The translations under genes and the position numbers were made by a program. The notes under the pieces are model-generated. The model ran no database searches. It had not been told where the DNA came from and saw only the letters and a program-made list of their open reading frames with translations. From Splendidivirga corallicola (lineage in GTDB: Bacteria; Bacteroidota; Bacteroidia; Cytophagales; Cyclobacteriaceae), in NCBI GenBank assembly GCA_030442035.1, contig JAUJEA010000001.1:62001-126000 (forward strand): 64,000 bases of DNA. Reading direction: 5' to 3'. Of the stretch, positions 27,451 through 35,833 are shown in pieces (position 1 is the first letter of the stretch; every line of letters begins with the position of its first letter).

Positions 27451-28071
27451 TTATCTTTTGGAATTACACTTATTCTTAATTACCTCGTAAGCGTTTAAAT
27501 CTCCTAGTTCACCCGCTTTGCTAAGGTCCAGGCAACCGCTTTCAACCTGTCCATGTTCAATTCTTAAAATACCTCTGAGATAATAGGCATCGATATTTTT
27601 GGGATTGATTTCCAGGATCTTTGTGCAATCATTGATCGCATCCTGATAGGCTTCTAATTGATGTTTTGCCTTACCTCTCTTATAATAGGCATCTACATTC
27701 GTTACATCCAATCTAATAGCTTCGCTATAGTCAGAAATGGATCCATAGTAGTCCTGCAGAGCGAATTTCACATTACCTCTCTCAAAATAATAGTGTGAGG
27801 ACTCTTTGTTCAACTCGATAGCCCGATTGAAATCCTTCATAGCACCGTGGAAGTCTTCTAATATTTGTTTAACCCTTCCACGCATGTAAAAAGCACTATG
27901 GTCGTTTGAATCAGATTCTAATGCTTTGTTAAAATTCAACATGGCGCTTTTGTAATCACCCTGTTCCAGAAACTGCATCCCTACTCCGGCATAGCCGTTA
28001 TTTGATTGTGCCCGGCAAATGCCAACGGAAAATAGTAAGAAAAGAATATATACTGCTTTATTTACTGACAT
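27451..28071 (-). CDS. exported TPR protein
   Basis: From the ATG at 28071 the product has 206 residues: a signal peptide (MSVNKAVYILFLLFSVGICRAQ) followed by five to six 34-residue TPR units, seen as repeating SAMLNFNKALESDSND, GAMKDFNRAIELN, GSISDYSEAIRLD and DAINDCTKILEINP, ending with two Cys in a final helix (GCLDLSKAGELG...KNKC). TPR solenoids bind partner proteins; the partner is unknown. Possible upstream starts (ATG 28080, TTG 28095) would only lengthen the region before the signal. The TPR lipoprotein at 62522 has a very similar repeat plan. It is convergent with dprA, 36 bp away. Confidence 0.82.
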   Translation of the reverse strand: MSVNKAVYILFLLFSVGICRAQSNNGYAGVGMQFLEQGDYKSAMLNFNKALESDSNDHSAFYMRGRVKQILEDFHGAMKDFNRAIELNKESSHYYFERGNVKFALQDYYGSISDYSEAIRLDVTNVDAYYKRGKAKHQLEAYQDAINDCTKILEINPKNIDAYYLRGILRIEHGQVESGCLDLSKAGELGDLNAYEVIKNKCNSKR

Positions 28072-28181
28072 CGGTCCCATCGTTTTATCAAACAAATTAA
28101 GGTCAAATTATCATAATAATTGAACAATAATTGAGCGATGCTTAAGCCGTGTATGTTTTCCAGTGATATTGTAAAGTACGA

Positions 28182-29030
28182 TTAATGAAAAACCTCCATT
28201 GAGGCTCTTAGGGATGCATCAAATGCTTCCATATCAAGTTTTAAATTCACTTTTTTTTGGTTAAAAAAGTGAATAATCGTTTCTGTGGCAATATTTCCGA
28301 CAAGATCATCCTTGGCCATCGGGCAACCTCCGAAACCTCTTATGGCACCATCAAATCGCTTACATCCTGCCAAATAAGCTGACTCAATTTTTTCCATGGC
28401 GCCGTTTGGATTGGAATGTAAATGAGCGCCAAACTCGATCTGGGGAAACCTTGGCACCAGGCTTGTGAACAAATTTGTAATATTCCGAGAATTGGAAACA
28501 CCAATAGTATCTGCCAGTGATATGATCTTGACTTCCATAGCCACCAATTTATCAACGAACTCCTCTACCACAGATTCATCATAGGGATCGCCATAAGGAT
28601 TGCCGAATCCCATTGATAAATACGTTACCAAGATCTTATCCTGCTTTTGACAGATATCCTGGATCTCTGCCAAAGTATCCATGGCCTGCTCTATTGATTT
28701 GTTTGTATTTCTCTGTTGAAAAGTTTCCGAAACTGAAAGTGGAAAACCCAGATAAGTAATTTCTTTAAATTCAGAAGCATCTTGTGCCCCCCGCACATTG
28801 GCTACAATGGCTAATAACTTAGATCTTGTATCAGTCAGTTCCAATGACTTTAATACCTCAATGGTATCTTTCATTTGAGGAATGGCTTTAGGTGAAACAA
28901 AACTTCCAAAATCAATAGTATCAAAACCTACTTGAAGCAAATGGTTGATATAGTCGGTTTTCTTTTGGGTAGGAACGAAAGTTTCCATCCCCTGCATAGC
29001 ATCTCTTGGGCATTCAATGATCTTCACCAT
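28182..29030 (-). CDS. hydroxymethylglutaryl-CoA lyase
   Basis: The 282-residue TIM-barrel enzyme splits HMG-CoA into acetoacetate and acetyl-CoA, the last step of leucine breakdown. Seen are the N-terminal catalytic and metal motif CPRDAMQG (Arg, Asp), FGSFVSPKAIPQMKD, SLADTIGVSN, the metal-binding HLHSNPNGAME, and the HMGL Cys loop GFGGCPMAKDD with the catalytic Cys. Length is normal (about 280-300). ATG at 29030. It stands alone; the other leucine-pathway genes are not here. The upstream 300 bp is shared with the divergent PadR operon. Confidence 0.93.
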   Translation of the reverse strand: MVKIIECPRDAMQGMETFVPTQKKTDYINHLLQVGFDTIDFGSFVSPKAIPQMKDTIEVLKSLELTDTRSKLLAIVANVRGAQDASEFKEITYLGFPLSVSETFQQRNTNKSIEQAMDTLAEIQDICQKQDKILVTYLSMGFGNPYGDPYDESVVEEFVDKLVAMEVKIISLADTIGVSNSRNITNLFTSLVPRFPQIEFGAHLHSNPNGAMEKIESAYLAGCKRFDGAIRGFGGCPMAKDDLVGNIATETIIHFFNQKKVNLKLDMEAFDASLRASMEVFH

Positions 29031-29123
29031 AATTAATAATGTGCTGTTAAATGTTGCTTATTACCTCAAATATAAGTCAAGTGCTTATTTTGATACAGCA
29101 TCGGGTGAATAAAGTGTGTTCTA

Positions 29124-29195
29124 TAGATAAATTATTTTATCTACAAATATGAATTTTATTTGAATGTTATATTTATATTATCTACATTTATGAAT
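29124..29195 (+). promoter_or_regulatory. operator-like dyad and direct repeats upstream of padR
   Basis: A perfect dyad TAGATAAA-N4-TTTATCTA lies at 29124-29143. Overlapping its right arm starts an 18-base word, TTATCTACAAATATGAAT (29137-29154), repeated as TTATCTACATTTATGAAT at 29178-29195, 41 bp downstream. The PadR gene begins at 29334. This is the expected place for an autoregulatory PadR operator, though the binding site is inferred only. The rest of 29031-29333 shows nothing else clear. Confidence 0.5.
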
Positions 29196-29333
29196 ATTAC
29201 AACTTTTACATTGTCTGAGCTCCATTCCGGAATAATTAATTGGAATACTCAATGATTATATGATTTACGAATAGAAAATACGGTTGGACAAACCCAAACA
29301 AGCTATTTGACGATTGAAATAAACCACTAGCAA

Positions 29334-29663
29334 ATGAAAGGAACAAACCTTGGTGAATTTGAAGAGCTTATTATGTTGGTAGCAGGCGTTCTATACCCTG
29401 AGGCCTATGGAGTAGCTATCAAAAAAGAAATCTATACGCAAACAGGGAGAAAAGTAACATTAAGTGCAGTGCACTCGGCCCTGCACAGATTGGAAAAGAA
29501 GGGATTTCTGGAGAGCAAATTTGGTGATGCTACTAAAATCAGAGGCGGTAAAAGAAAGAAGTTCTTTATAATCACCACCTACGGAAGCAAAGTATTGAAT
29601 GAAGCCATGAGCATAAGAAAGCAACTCTGGGATTCAATACCCAAAGTTGCATTGGGAGGATAA
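29334..29663 (+). CDS. PadR-family transcriptional regulator
   Basis: The 109-residue protein is a small PadR repressor: a winged-helix domain (residues about 8-85) with GEFEELIMLVAGVLYPEAYG, the recognition-helix region TLSAVHSALHRLEKKGFLES and the wing RGGKRKKFFIITTYG, then a short C-terminal helix. It is directly followed by a prefix-domain permease after a 2-base gap, a pairing seen very often in Bacteroidota, so it most likely represses this operon. A dyad and direct repeats upstream may be its operator. ATG start at 29334. Confidence 0.92.
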   Translation: MKGTNLGEFEELIMLVAGVLYPEAYGVAIKKEIYTQTGRKVTLSAVHSALHRLEKKGFLESKFGDATKIRGGKRKKFFIITTYGSKVLNEAMSIRKQLWDSIPKVALGG

Positions 29664-29665
29664 TC

Positions 29666-32290
29666 ATGAAAAAGTCCACGCATAATACATCTATCGAGCC
29701 TTCAAAACTGGCAAGAAGGTTTCTTCATTGGTATTGCAAGGCGTCATTGCTGGAAGAAATTGAAGGAGATATCAATGAATCATTTTATGAAAGAATTGAA
29801 ATCATGGGTATCAAAAAAGCTCGACTCTTCTATACATTGGAAGTGATCAGCTTTTTTCGCCCATTTGCAATAAGAGGTCAAAACTTAAAATATCATAACA
29901 ATACTGCCATGTTAAGAAATTATTTTAAAGTGAGTTTCAGGAACATCCTAACCGATAAACTGCATACCTCCATCAATATTATAGGTTTGACAATTGCCCT
30001 GATCTGCTCAATAGTCATTTATATGGTGGTCAGACATGAGATTACATATGATACCTTTCACACCAATGCTGACCGGATCTTTCGTATCACACACGATGAA
30101 TCTGAGTTAAACCCCAATAGCAACCGACACTTATCTACTGTAGGCCCGCCTGTCGGACCTGCCATTAAAGCATTTTATCCACAAGTCGAAAATTCGGTAA
30201 GGTTTCGTTATACACCTACCCAGATCATGGCAAGGGGAAAGGAACGTTTCTATGAAGAAAATATCTTCTACGTTGATTCTACTATATTTAATGTATTCAG
30301 CTACAAACTAGCTTTGGGAAACCCAAAGACCGCCCTGAAAGAACCCGGATCTGTTATTCTAACCCATGAAATGGCATTGAAATACTTTGGAGATGAAAAT
30401 CCTTTGAACCAAACCATCTTCATGAATAATGATACGGAACTTCTCGTCACAGGGGTCTTAGAACCAATTCCTTCCAATACACACTTCAAGTTTGATTTTC
30501 TATTGCCTTTCCATGCGTTTAAAGTACCATTTGGCTATCCGGTAACATTGGACGACTGGGGTTGGATATCTTTCCATACTTACGTGATGCTTTCCCATGA
30601 TATTGATCCGAAGGTGCTTGAAGCCGAGCTTCCAAATTTCATAGACGCTCATTGGCCTAATGAGCAAAGAAGGTTTAAGTTCAGGTTGCAACCGCTGACA
30701 GACATTTATTTTGGAGAAGTTAAAAATGATATTATTGCTTCCGGCAATCGTGTTTATGTGTATGGACTAGCAGTGACAGGGCTATTAATCATTTTGTTGG
30801 CCGCATTTAATTTTACCAATCTATCCACAGCAAAATCAATTACCAGAGCTAAAGAATCCGGAATAAGAAAAACGCTTGGAGCCAGAAAGCCCTCACTTTT
30901 TTTCCAATTTCTACTGGAAGCCATCGTCATGGCACTATTCGCATTGTTCCTTGCGATATTGGTTTCACCATATCTATTCAAGATATTGAGGAATTTTATA
31001 GGTTTTGATTTTCAACTGGATCCATCCCGTTACCCGGCTCTCATATTACCTTTTTTCTTGATTACCTTAATCATCGGACTCATGGCTGGAAGTTATCCGG
31101 CTTTAGTTATGTCTAATTTCAACCCGGTTAGTGTTTTAAAGGGTAATTTTAAATCCAGTATTACAGGATTAGGATTAAGAAAAGTACTAGTTACCCTTCA
31201 GTTCACCATGTCACTTGCGTTAATTCTGGGAAGCCTGATCATTTCCAGTCAAATTCAATTCATACAAAATAAGGACCTCGGATTCAACCGAAAAGAAACG
31301 GTGCTATTACAAATGCCCGGTGCCGAATTAGACAGGCATTATGAAACGTTAAAAAATCAATTGCTCTCCAATCCTGATGTTTTGGCAGTGAGCGTTGGTG
31401 GAGGAAGAATGGACGGCGATAATGGCAATGTACCCATCCTTCCGGAGGGATTCGAAGATCCCTTCCCCATGGCAATCGATGCGGTAAGGCATGGCTTTTA
31501 TGCTGCCTTGGACATCCCAATGGCTGCTGGCAGAGAATTTTCCAAGCAGTTTCCGTCTGACAGTGCTGAGGCTGTTATCATCAACCAAAGTGCTGCCCGT
31601 ACTTTTGGGTGGGAAGATGAAGAAGCCATTGGCAAAAGAATAAGAGTTGATGACATCAGAGAAGGTTATGTGATCGGAGTGACAAAAGATTACCATTTTT
31701 CCTCATTGCATCAACCCATCGTTCCTCTAGTGACTACCTATCCCAGAACCAGGTTAAGGGATATATACCTCAAAGTAAAAATTGACCAACCGGCGGCTTT
31801 GATTTCATCACTTCAACAAGATTGGAACACAATAGTCCCCGATATCCCGTTTGATTTGATTTTCCTGGATGATCACTTGCAAGGTTTATATAAAGCGGAT
31901 TTAAAGTTTGCCAAACTTATTAATCTCTTTGCCATACTGGCAATCCTGATTGCATGCTTGGGTATTTACGGTCTAATTTCATTGATTGCTCAGCATAGAG
32001 TAAAGGAACTTGGAATCAGAAAGGTGCTCGGTGCCTCTATGCAATCTTTGATATTGACACTATCCAAACCATTTCTTTGGTTAATGATAATAGCACTTTT
32101 GATCGCCGTTCCCGTCACTTATTCTTATATGGATCAATGGCTTAGCAACTTTGCCTATAGAATTGACTTTCAAATACTCCATATTGTATTGGCAGGATTG
32201 GGTATTTTTCTGCTTATAGGCGCCACACTTTTTCTCCAATCATTTAAATATAGCCGAGCTAATCCTATTAATGCATTAAGAAATGAGTAA
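29666..32290 (+). CDS. FtsX-like ABC transporter permease with prefix domain
   Basis: This 874-residue protein has the same plan as the permease at 1259. It has a prefix domain (residues 10-75, ARRFLHWYCKASLLEEIEGD), a first span at about 96-118, a MacB-type periplasmic domain (YDTFHTNADRIFRITHDE), an FtsX core with three spans (about 365-450, SGIRKTLGARK), and a second periplasmic domain and FtsX core (LGIRKVLGAS). It ends NPINALRNE. The adjacent PadR should control it. No ATPase gene is linked. Its last bases overlap the ATG of the broken permease at 32283, so this was once a three-gene operon: padR, permease, permease. Confidence 0.92.
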   Translation: MKKSTHNTSIEPSKLARRFLHWYCKASLLEEIEGDINESFYERIEIMGIKKARLFYTLEVISFFRPFAIRGQNLKYHNNTAMLRNYFKVSFRNILTDKLHTSINIIGLTIALICSIVIYMVVRHEITYDTFHTNADRIFRITHDESELNPNSNRHLSTVGPPVGPAIKAFYPQVENSVRFRYTPTQIMARGKERFYEENIFYVDSTIFNVFSYKLALGNPKTALKEPGSVILTHEMALKYFGDENPLNQTIFMNNDTELLVTGVLEPIPSNTHFKFDFLLPFHAFKVPFGYPVTLDDWGWISFHTYVMLSHDIDPKVLEAELPNFIDAHWPNEQRRFKFRLQPLTDIYFGEVKNDIIASGNRVYVYGLAVTGLLIILLAAFNFTNLSTAKSITRAKESGIRKTLGARKPSLFFQFLLEAIVMALFALFLAILVSPYLFKILRNFIGFDFQLDPSRYPALILPFFLITLIIGLMAGSYPALVMSNFNPVSVLKGNFKSSITGLGLRKVLVTLQFTMSLALILGSLIISSQIQFIQNKDLGFNRKETVLLQMPGAELDRHYETLKNQLLSNPDVLAVSVGGGRMDGDNGNVPILPEGFEDPFPMAIDAVRHGFYAALDIPMAAGREFSKQFPSDSAEAVIINQSAARTFGWEDEEAIGKRIRVDDIREGYVIGVTKDYHFSSLHQPIVPLVTTYPRTRLRDIYLKVKIDQPAALISSLQQDWNTIVPDIPFDLIFLDDHLQGLYKADLKFAKLINLFAILAILIACLGIYGLISLIAQHRVKELGIRKVLGASMQSLILTLSKPFLWLMIIALLIAVPVTYSYMDQWLSNFAYRIDFQILHIVLAGLGIFLLIGATLFLQSFKYSRANPINALRNE

Positions 32291-32765
32291 AAAGTACCCT
32301 CAGTTACCACCCAGCCTCATGAAAAGATTTCTCCATTGGCTCTGCAAACCGGAACTCATTGAGGAAATTGAAGGAGATCTTAACGAAGAATTCCATGAAA
32401 GAATTAAGCTCAAAAATATTCGTTAGGCCAGACTACTCTACGCCTGGCAGGTAATCCAATTTTTCAAACCCTATACCTGGAAATTGCGCATTTTCCCTAA
32501 ACGTACCAATCAACATTTAGCTATGATCAGAAACTATAACAAAGTAGCCTACAGGAATCTCCTCAAATACAAATTACAAAACAGCATTAAAATAATAGGA
32601 CTTGCTATTAGTATTTCTTTATGTATGCTCATCATGAGTTATGTGAATTATGAAATGGGATATGATACTTTTCATAAAGAGGCGGATAAAATTTATCGGG
32701 TTATTTTTAACGGCTTTAGTAGAGGTGAATCAATCAAAAGCCTGTCAATATGTTGGCTCCAATGA
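32283..32765 (+). pseudogene. truncated second prefix-domain permease with in-frame stop
   Basis: An ATG at 32283, overlapping the stop of the previous gene, opens a prefix domain (RFLHWLCKPELIEEIEGDLN). An amber codon at 32424-32426 interrupts it after codon 47, exactly where homologues read on (the intact copy has KKARLFYTLEVI; here the frame continues ARLLYAWQVIQF). The same frame then continues through the linker and first membrane span (NSIKIIGLAISISLCMLIMS) and into YDTFHKEADKIYRVIF before homology ends near 32740. About 640 of the usual 790-870 residues are missing. This is a decayed gene: one nonsense change and loss of the 3' four fifths. The N-terminal part could still be made as a 47-residue peptide. 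Confidence 0.85.
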
Positions 32766-32810
32766 TAGTATTAGGGTGCTTCCAATTTTCCATAGCTTTA
32801 AAATATTTTT

Positions 32811-32857
32811 TTGACAATAAATTCATTGTCAACATAACTTAACAATAATTTTATTGT
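32811..32857. promoter_or_regulatory. pair of ACAAT-N6-ATTGT palindromes
   Basis: Two sites share the same 16-bp plan. The first, 32811-32832, is a perfect TTGACAAT-N6-ATTGTCAA dyad. The second, 32842-32857, is ACAATAATTTTATTGT, also perfect. Their starts (ACAAT) are 28 bp apart. No intact gene begins downstream on either strand. The rest of 32766-33075 holds no gene I can support. Confidence 0.55.
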
Positions 32858-33075
32858 CATAAGAAGTGTTGCAGATTTAATTATTTCAAAACAAGATAAC
32901 TAATCAATGAAATTCTTATATACTATCATTGGCCCCTATATGGTCCGAATAGAGATAACTCTGAGAAAGTAAATGAAATAAGAAATTCATTTCGAGATGC
33001 CTGAGCGTTGTGCATAGCTTGATCGTCAATTTCCCAAAAATATTCAGACCTCAATCAATTTTTTTTAGCCTTATG

Positions 33076-33417
33076 CTAGAGTTCTTGAAATACATTAGTT
33101 CCATGTTGATTTTCTCTTGTGGCCCATTGGAAATTTTCGATCATTTGAATCTTGCCGTTCTCCATCTTTTTCAATTCACAGCTGGAACTACCGTTATCTA
33201 ACTTCCCATTTGTCTGTAATTGACAATAAGAGAAAGTAAGGTGATTTTCCATTAGTGAGCCTATCAGAAAACCTTTTTGGATTTTCCCTCCTGCATATTC
33301 TGCGGAAACAATCCCATCCTGCTGTGAAAAAGTAAAAATTGTATCTAGGTTAACTACACCATTTGGTGCGGTTTCCACAACATTCATCCTTATTTTTTCC
33401 AAACAAAATTCACTCAT
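33076..33417 (-). CDS. small beta-rich protein of the so-called N-acetylglutamate synthase-like family
   Basis: From the ATG at 33417 the product has 113 residues and no signal. The pattern GIVSAEYAGGKIQKGFLIG, then FSYCQLQTNGKLDNGSSSCE and KIQMIENFQWATRENQHGTNVFQE, matches a family of about 110-residue all-beta proteins that databases often label N-acetylglutamate synthase without evidence. The fold probably is a small beta barrel of unknown function; no acetyltransferase motif is seen. An ATG at 33438 is possible but would overlap the upstream gene by 11 bases. The two genes form a minus-strand pair. Confidence 0.65.
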   Translation of the reverse strand: MSEFCLEKIRMNVVETAPNGVVNLDTIFTFSQQDGIVSAEYAGGKIQKGFLIGSLMENHLTFSYCQLQTNGKLDNGSSSCELKKMENGKIQMIENFQWATRENQHGTNVFQEL

Positions 33418-33427
33418 ATTCAACACA

Positions 33428-33883
33428 TTATAATTCAATGGTCCTTATGAAATTTTCCTCATAAATTGATTGATATACTATATCGAGTTGAATACCAATT
33501 TGCTTAAAATCCTCTTTTGCCAATCTTAACAATGTAAGTTCGGATCCGGGAGCCATAATGGTATTAGGCCCATAATTAAACCAACCTTTGACATTTTCCC
33601 ATTGATTGGCTTCTTTCAAAACCTCTTCCCAGGAACTGTATTCCTTACCTTGATACTTATATGTTAGCTTTTCAAAAATGGCCGGACCAAAACCCTGATT
33701 CGACAAAGTGACCTTCATGATCTTTTCGGAAGAGTAAACAATCGTAAAATCCAGGTAGGGCTTTACAGTTAGCTTATTATGCTGTTGTAGAATTCGAACC
33801 TGCCAGACAGATACAACCAGGGCCGAAATAGCAATGATCAAAATTCCGTAGTGGGAAAGGCGTTCTGTTTTACTGAGTGCCAT
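33428..33883 (-). CDS. membrane-anchored protein of unknown function
   Basis: This 151-residue protein has one N-terminal span (residues 11-31, HYGILIIAISALVVSVWQV) followed by a basic QQHNKLTVKPYLDF stretch and a beta-rich domain (VTLSNQGFGPAIFEKLTYKY, APGSELTLLRL). The layout matches a set of small anchored proteins with an Ig-like domain that I cannot name. It precedes the gene at 33417 by 11 bases, and the upstream DNA contains the tandem 16-bp repeat at 34001-34032, in the same sense orientation as this gene. Function unknown. Confidence 0.65.
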   Translation of the reverse strand: MALSKTERLSHYGILIIAISALVVSVWQVRILQQHNKLTVKPYLDFTIVYSSEKIMKVTLSNQGFGPAIFEKLTYKYQGKEYSSWEEVLKEANQWENVKGWFNYGPNTIMAPGSELTLLRLAKEDFKQIGIQLDIVYQSIYEENFIRTIEL

Positions 33884-34000
33884 AAAAGTTTAAGCTTAAA
33901 AAGATGAGCATAAAGATAACTGGAAATATCTTTTGATCAACTCATTAAGTCAAAGGCACCGGGTCTAATGCGAAATATTACAGGTAACCAAGCTGAAGGA

Positions 34001-34032
34001 GTGTTTAAGTGTTAAAGTGTTTAAGTGTTAAA
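34001..34032 (-). repeat. exact tandem duplication of a 16-bp unit
   Basis: GTGTTTAAGTGTTAAA occurs twice with no gap (34001-34016, 34017-34032), and the unit is itself nearly a doubled 8-mer. Read on the minus strand it is the AACACTTTAA-type repeat seen at 1001, 17779, 35928 and 60013. It lies about 120 bp upstream of the gene at 33883. The remainder of 33884-34108 shows nothing else. Confidence 0.8.
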
Positions 34033-34108
34033 GTTTGATAAGCCTTTCCTATGCCCAGAAAATTTTCATTCGAGAGTAATAAATGAATCCGCAATAGCTC
34101 AAATGACA

Positions 34109-34151
34109 AATAACCGGAAGCGTAATAGCATTTATTACGCTTCCGGTTATT
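34109..34151 (-). terminator. long stem-loop after the lipoprotein gene
   Basis: Arms at 34109-34127 and 34133-34151 pair perfectly over 19 bp (core ACCGGAAGCGTAAT) with a 5-nt loop, 19 bp after the stop of the gene at 34170. T-runs on both sides are short, so it may stop transcription from both directions or protect the mRNA end. Confidence 0.7.
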
Positions 34152-34169
34152 TTAAATATTTCAGAATAT

Positions 34170-35204
34170 TTATTTAACGTCAAAAATTAGTTCGCTTGTT
34201 TCACCTTCGTCCTCTTCAATTCTGAGAACTAATTGATCATTTACTTTCTGAGCATTAAGCTTAAAGATATCGGTGTACGCCACACCATCTTCTTCACCTT
34301 CGGTCACAACCGTAAGTGTTTGCGTGGCATGGTCATAGGTCCAGACACCTACTTCATCGTGTACATCAGTTTCTTCGATGTAAATAACATCCTGACAGGT
34401 AGAATTATCAAAATCCACGAATTTCTCAAAGCTGCTTTCTTCAAACGAATAGGCACCATTATTGGAAAAGGTCAGATAAGCATAGTTGATCCTATGAATT
34501 TCAGTAACTGAAACCTCCTCAACGGTATCAGGTCCACAGGGTAAGTGAATTGTATGTGTTTCACTAAAATCCTCACCTATCTCCTGTGTTTCTGTTTGTC
34601 CGTCATAAGTATGTTCAGCAGAAACCAAAGTCCAGGAATTAGCTGTTAGAAAATCACTATTTTCTCCACCGAATGAAATGATCTCAATACAGATCTCCAC
34701 AACATTACTGACCAGGCCATCAGCATCGTAAACACAGTATTCTGCACAGAATGTTCCTGGCTCCAGGTTCTCCGGAATCTCTATTTCTACTCCTCCGTTA
34801 TTAGTTCTTCTGGCATTTTGAAATAATCTTGATCCGGTGTTTGATTTGTCAAATCTGCCTGTTGAATTAGTGACAGGGATATCAAAATAATTTTCGGCTC
34901 CATCAATCTGAAAATATACTCCTGCGATCTCTCCAGCATTTATATCAGGATTCAAATAAAATGAATTGCCTGAAACCGCTCCAAACGGATCCTCGGATTC
35001 ATTGAGTGATGGCGCATCCGGATCGGTGGAGGATGCCGGGGGAGTTCCTTCTACAATCGTAGCATTTGGGATAACAATTGACTCAGAAACCACATTTGGA
35101 TCAGAAATATCAAGCATTTCCTGTACCTGCGGTTCATCCTCATTATCGCATGAAAAGAAATAACAGCATGATACAGCGATCAGAAAATAGTTAAGTTTTC
35201 TCAT
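34170..35204 (-). CDS. exported lipoprotein of unknown function
   Basis: From the ATG at 35204 the product has 344 residues. A lipoprotein signal (MRKLNYFLIAVSCCYFFSC, lipobox FFSC) is followed by an acidic linker, then a beta-rich domain with Ig-like features (residues about 75-175, FCAEYCVYDADGLVSNVVEICIE). The C-terminal part resembles lipocalin-like domains (NSWTLVSAEHTYDG, FSNNGAYSFEESSF, GVWTYDHATQTLTVV), a layout common in surface lipoproteins of Bacteroidota. Four Cys could form disulphides. An in-frame upstream ATG at 35240 would precede the signal with 12 basic residues and is less likely. Single gene with a strong stem-loop at its end. Confidence 0.75.
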   Translation of the reverse strand: MRKLNYFLIAVSCCYFFSCDNEDEPQVQEMLDISDPNVVSESIVIPNATIVEGTPPASSTDPDAPSLNESEDPFGAVSGNSFYLNPDINAGEIAGVYFQIDGAENYFDIPVTNSTGRFDKSNTGSRLFQNARRTNNGGVEIEIPENLEPGTFCAEYCVYDADGLVSNVVEICIEIISFGGENSDFLTANSWTLVSAEHTYDGQTETQEIGEDFSETHTIHLPCGPDTVEEVSVTEIHRINYAYLTFSNNGAYSFEESSFEKFVDFDNSTCQDVIYIEETDVHDEVGVWTYDHATQTLTVVTEGEEDGVAYTDIFKLNAQKVNDQLVLRIEEDEGETSELIFDVK

Positions 35205-35240
35205 TTTAATAGATTTAATTAATGATTTCACATAAATCAC

Positions 35241-35833
35241 CCTTAAAAGTTTGCGTTAGTGGTGATTGATTAATGCGGTTGGAGTGTTTGTTGAAGAAGC
35301 TACAATGTTACGCAAAGAAGTGATCACATCTTGTTGAATGAGGATATGATTGGAGCATATGTAATATTGATCATTAACTCTTTACCTTTTAAAAAAGCAT
35401 ATTGGCCATCAAAATTTATCATATGAATAAATATTGAATCTTTCATTCAGATTTCATTTCCTTATTGAATACCAACCAATTAACACATATTGGTGGATCA
35501 ATTACTTTATGAATCTTGATTTCATGAACTTACCTGACAAAAAAGGCAGTATTAACGGTTACTCATTCCTGAATGATGATTTAAAACACCGTAGGTTTAT
35601 GTTGGATTCGATAAGGAAGTGTTGATTTTTATTGTAATTGGTCTGTGTATCTAACATTTCCAGCAAACTGATCCTCATCATTTTAACATCACTCCTGGGC
35701 ATTTTTAAGCTTCCGATATTTTGAAATTGGTCCATATTCGGATCTCCGGCTATTTATTCACACCAAATTAATCAGGTTCACGCCTTCAATTTACAGGTCT
35801 ACTCCAACAGCTTCTTTTTTCACTTTTCGATTA
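35241..35833. other. 593-bp intergenic region
   Basis: I see no supported gene. A frame at 35434-35625 begins with a non-ATG codon, has odd composition and no recognisable motif. The region must hold the promoters for the divergent lipoprotein gene and the efflux operon, but no consensus promoter stands out. Confidence 0.5.

Noticed and set aside
32907-33003. Short frames after the permease pseudogene (for example YGPNRDNSEKVNEIRN)
   Set aside because: They are under 35 codons, lack a good start and match nothing I recognise; they could be remnants but cannot be supported.
33785-33805. GGTTCGAATTC on the minus strand looks like a tRNA T-arm
   Set aside because: It lies inside a coding frame (VWQVRILQQ) and no acceptor stem, anticodon arm or D-arm can be fitted around it.
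35434-35625. 63-codon frame in the region upstream of the TolC gene
   Set aside because: Non-ATG start, odd composition, no motif, no ribosome site.
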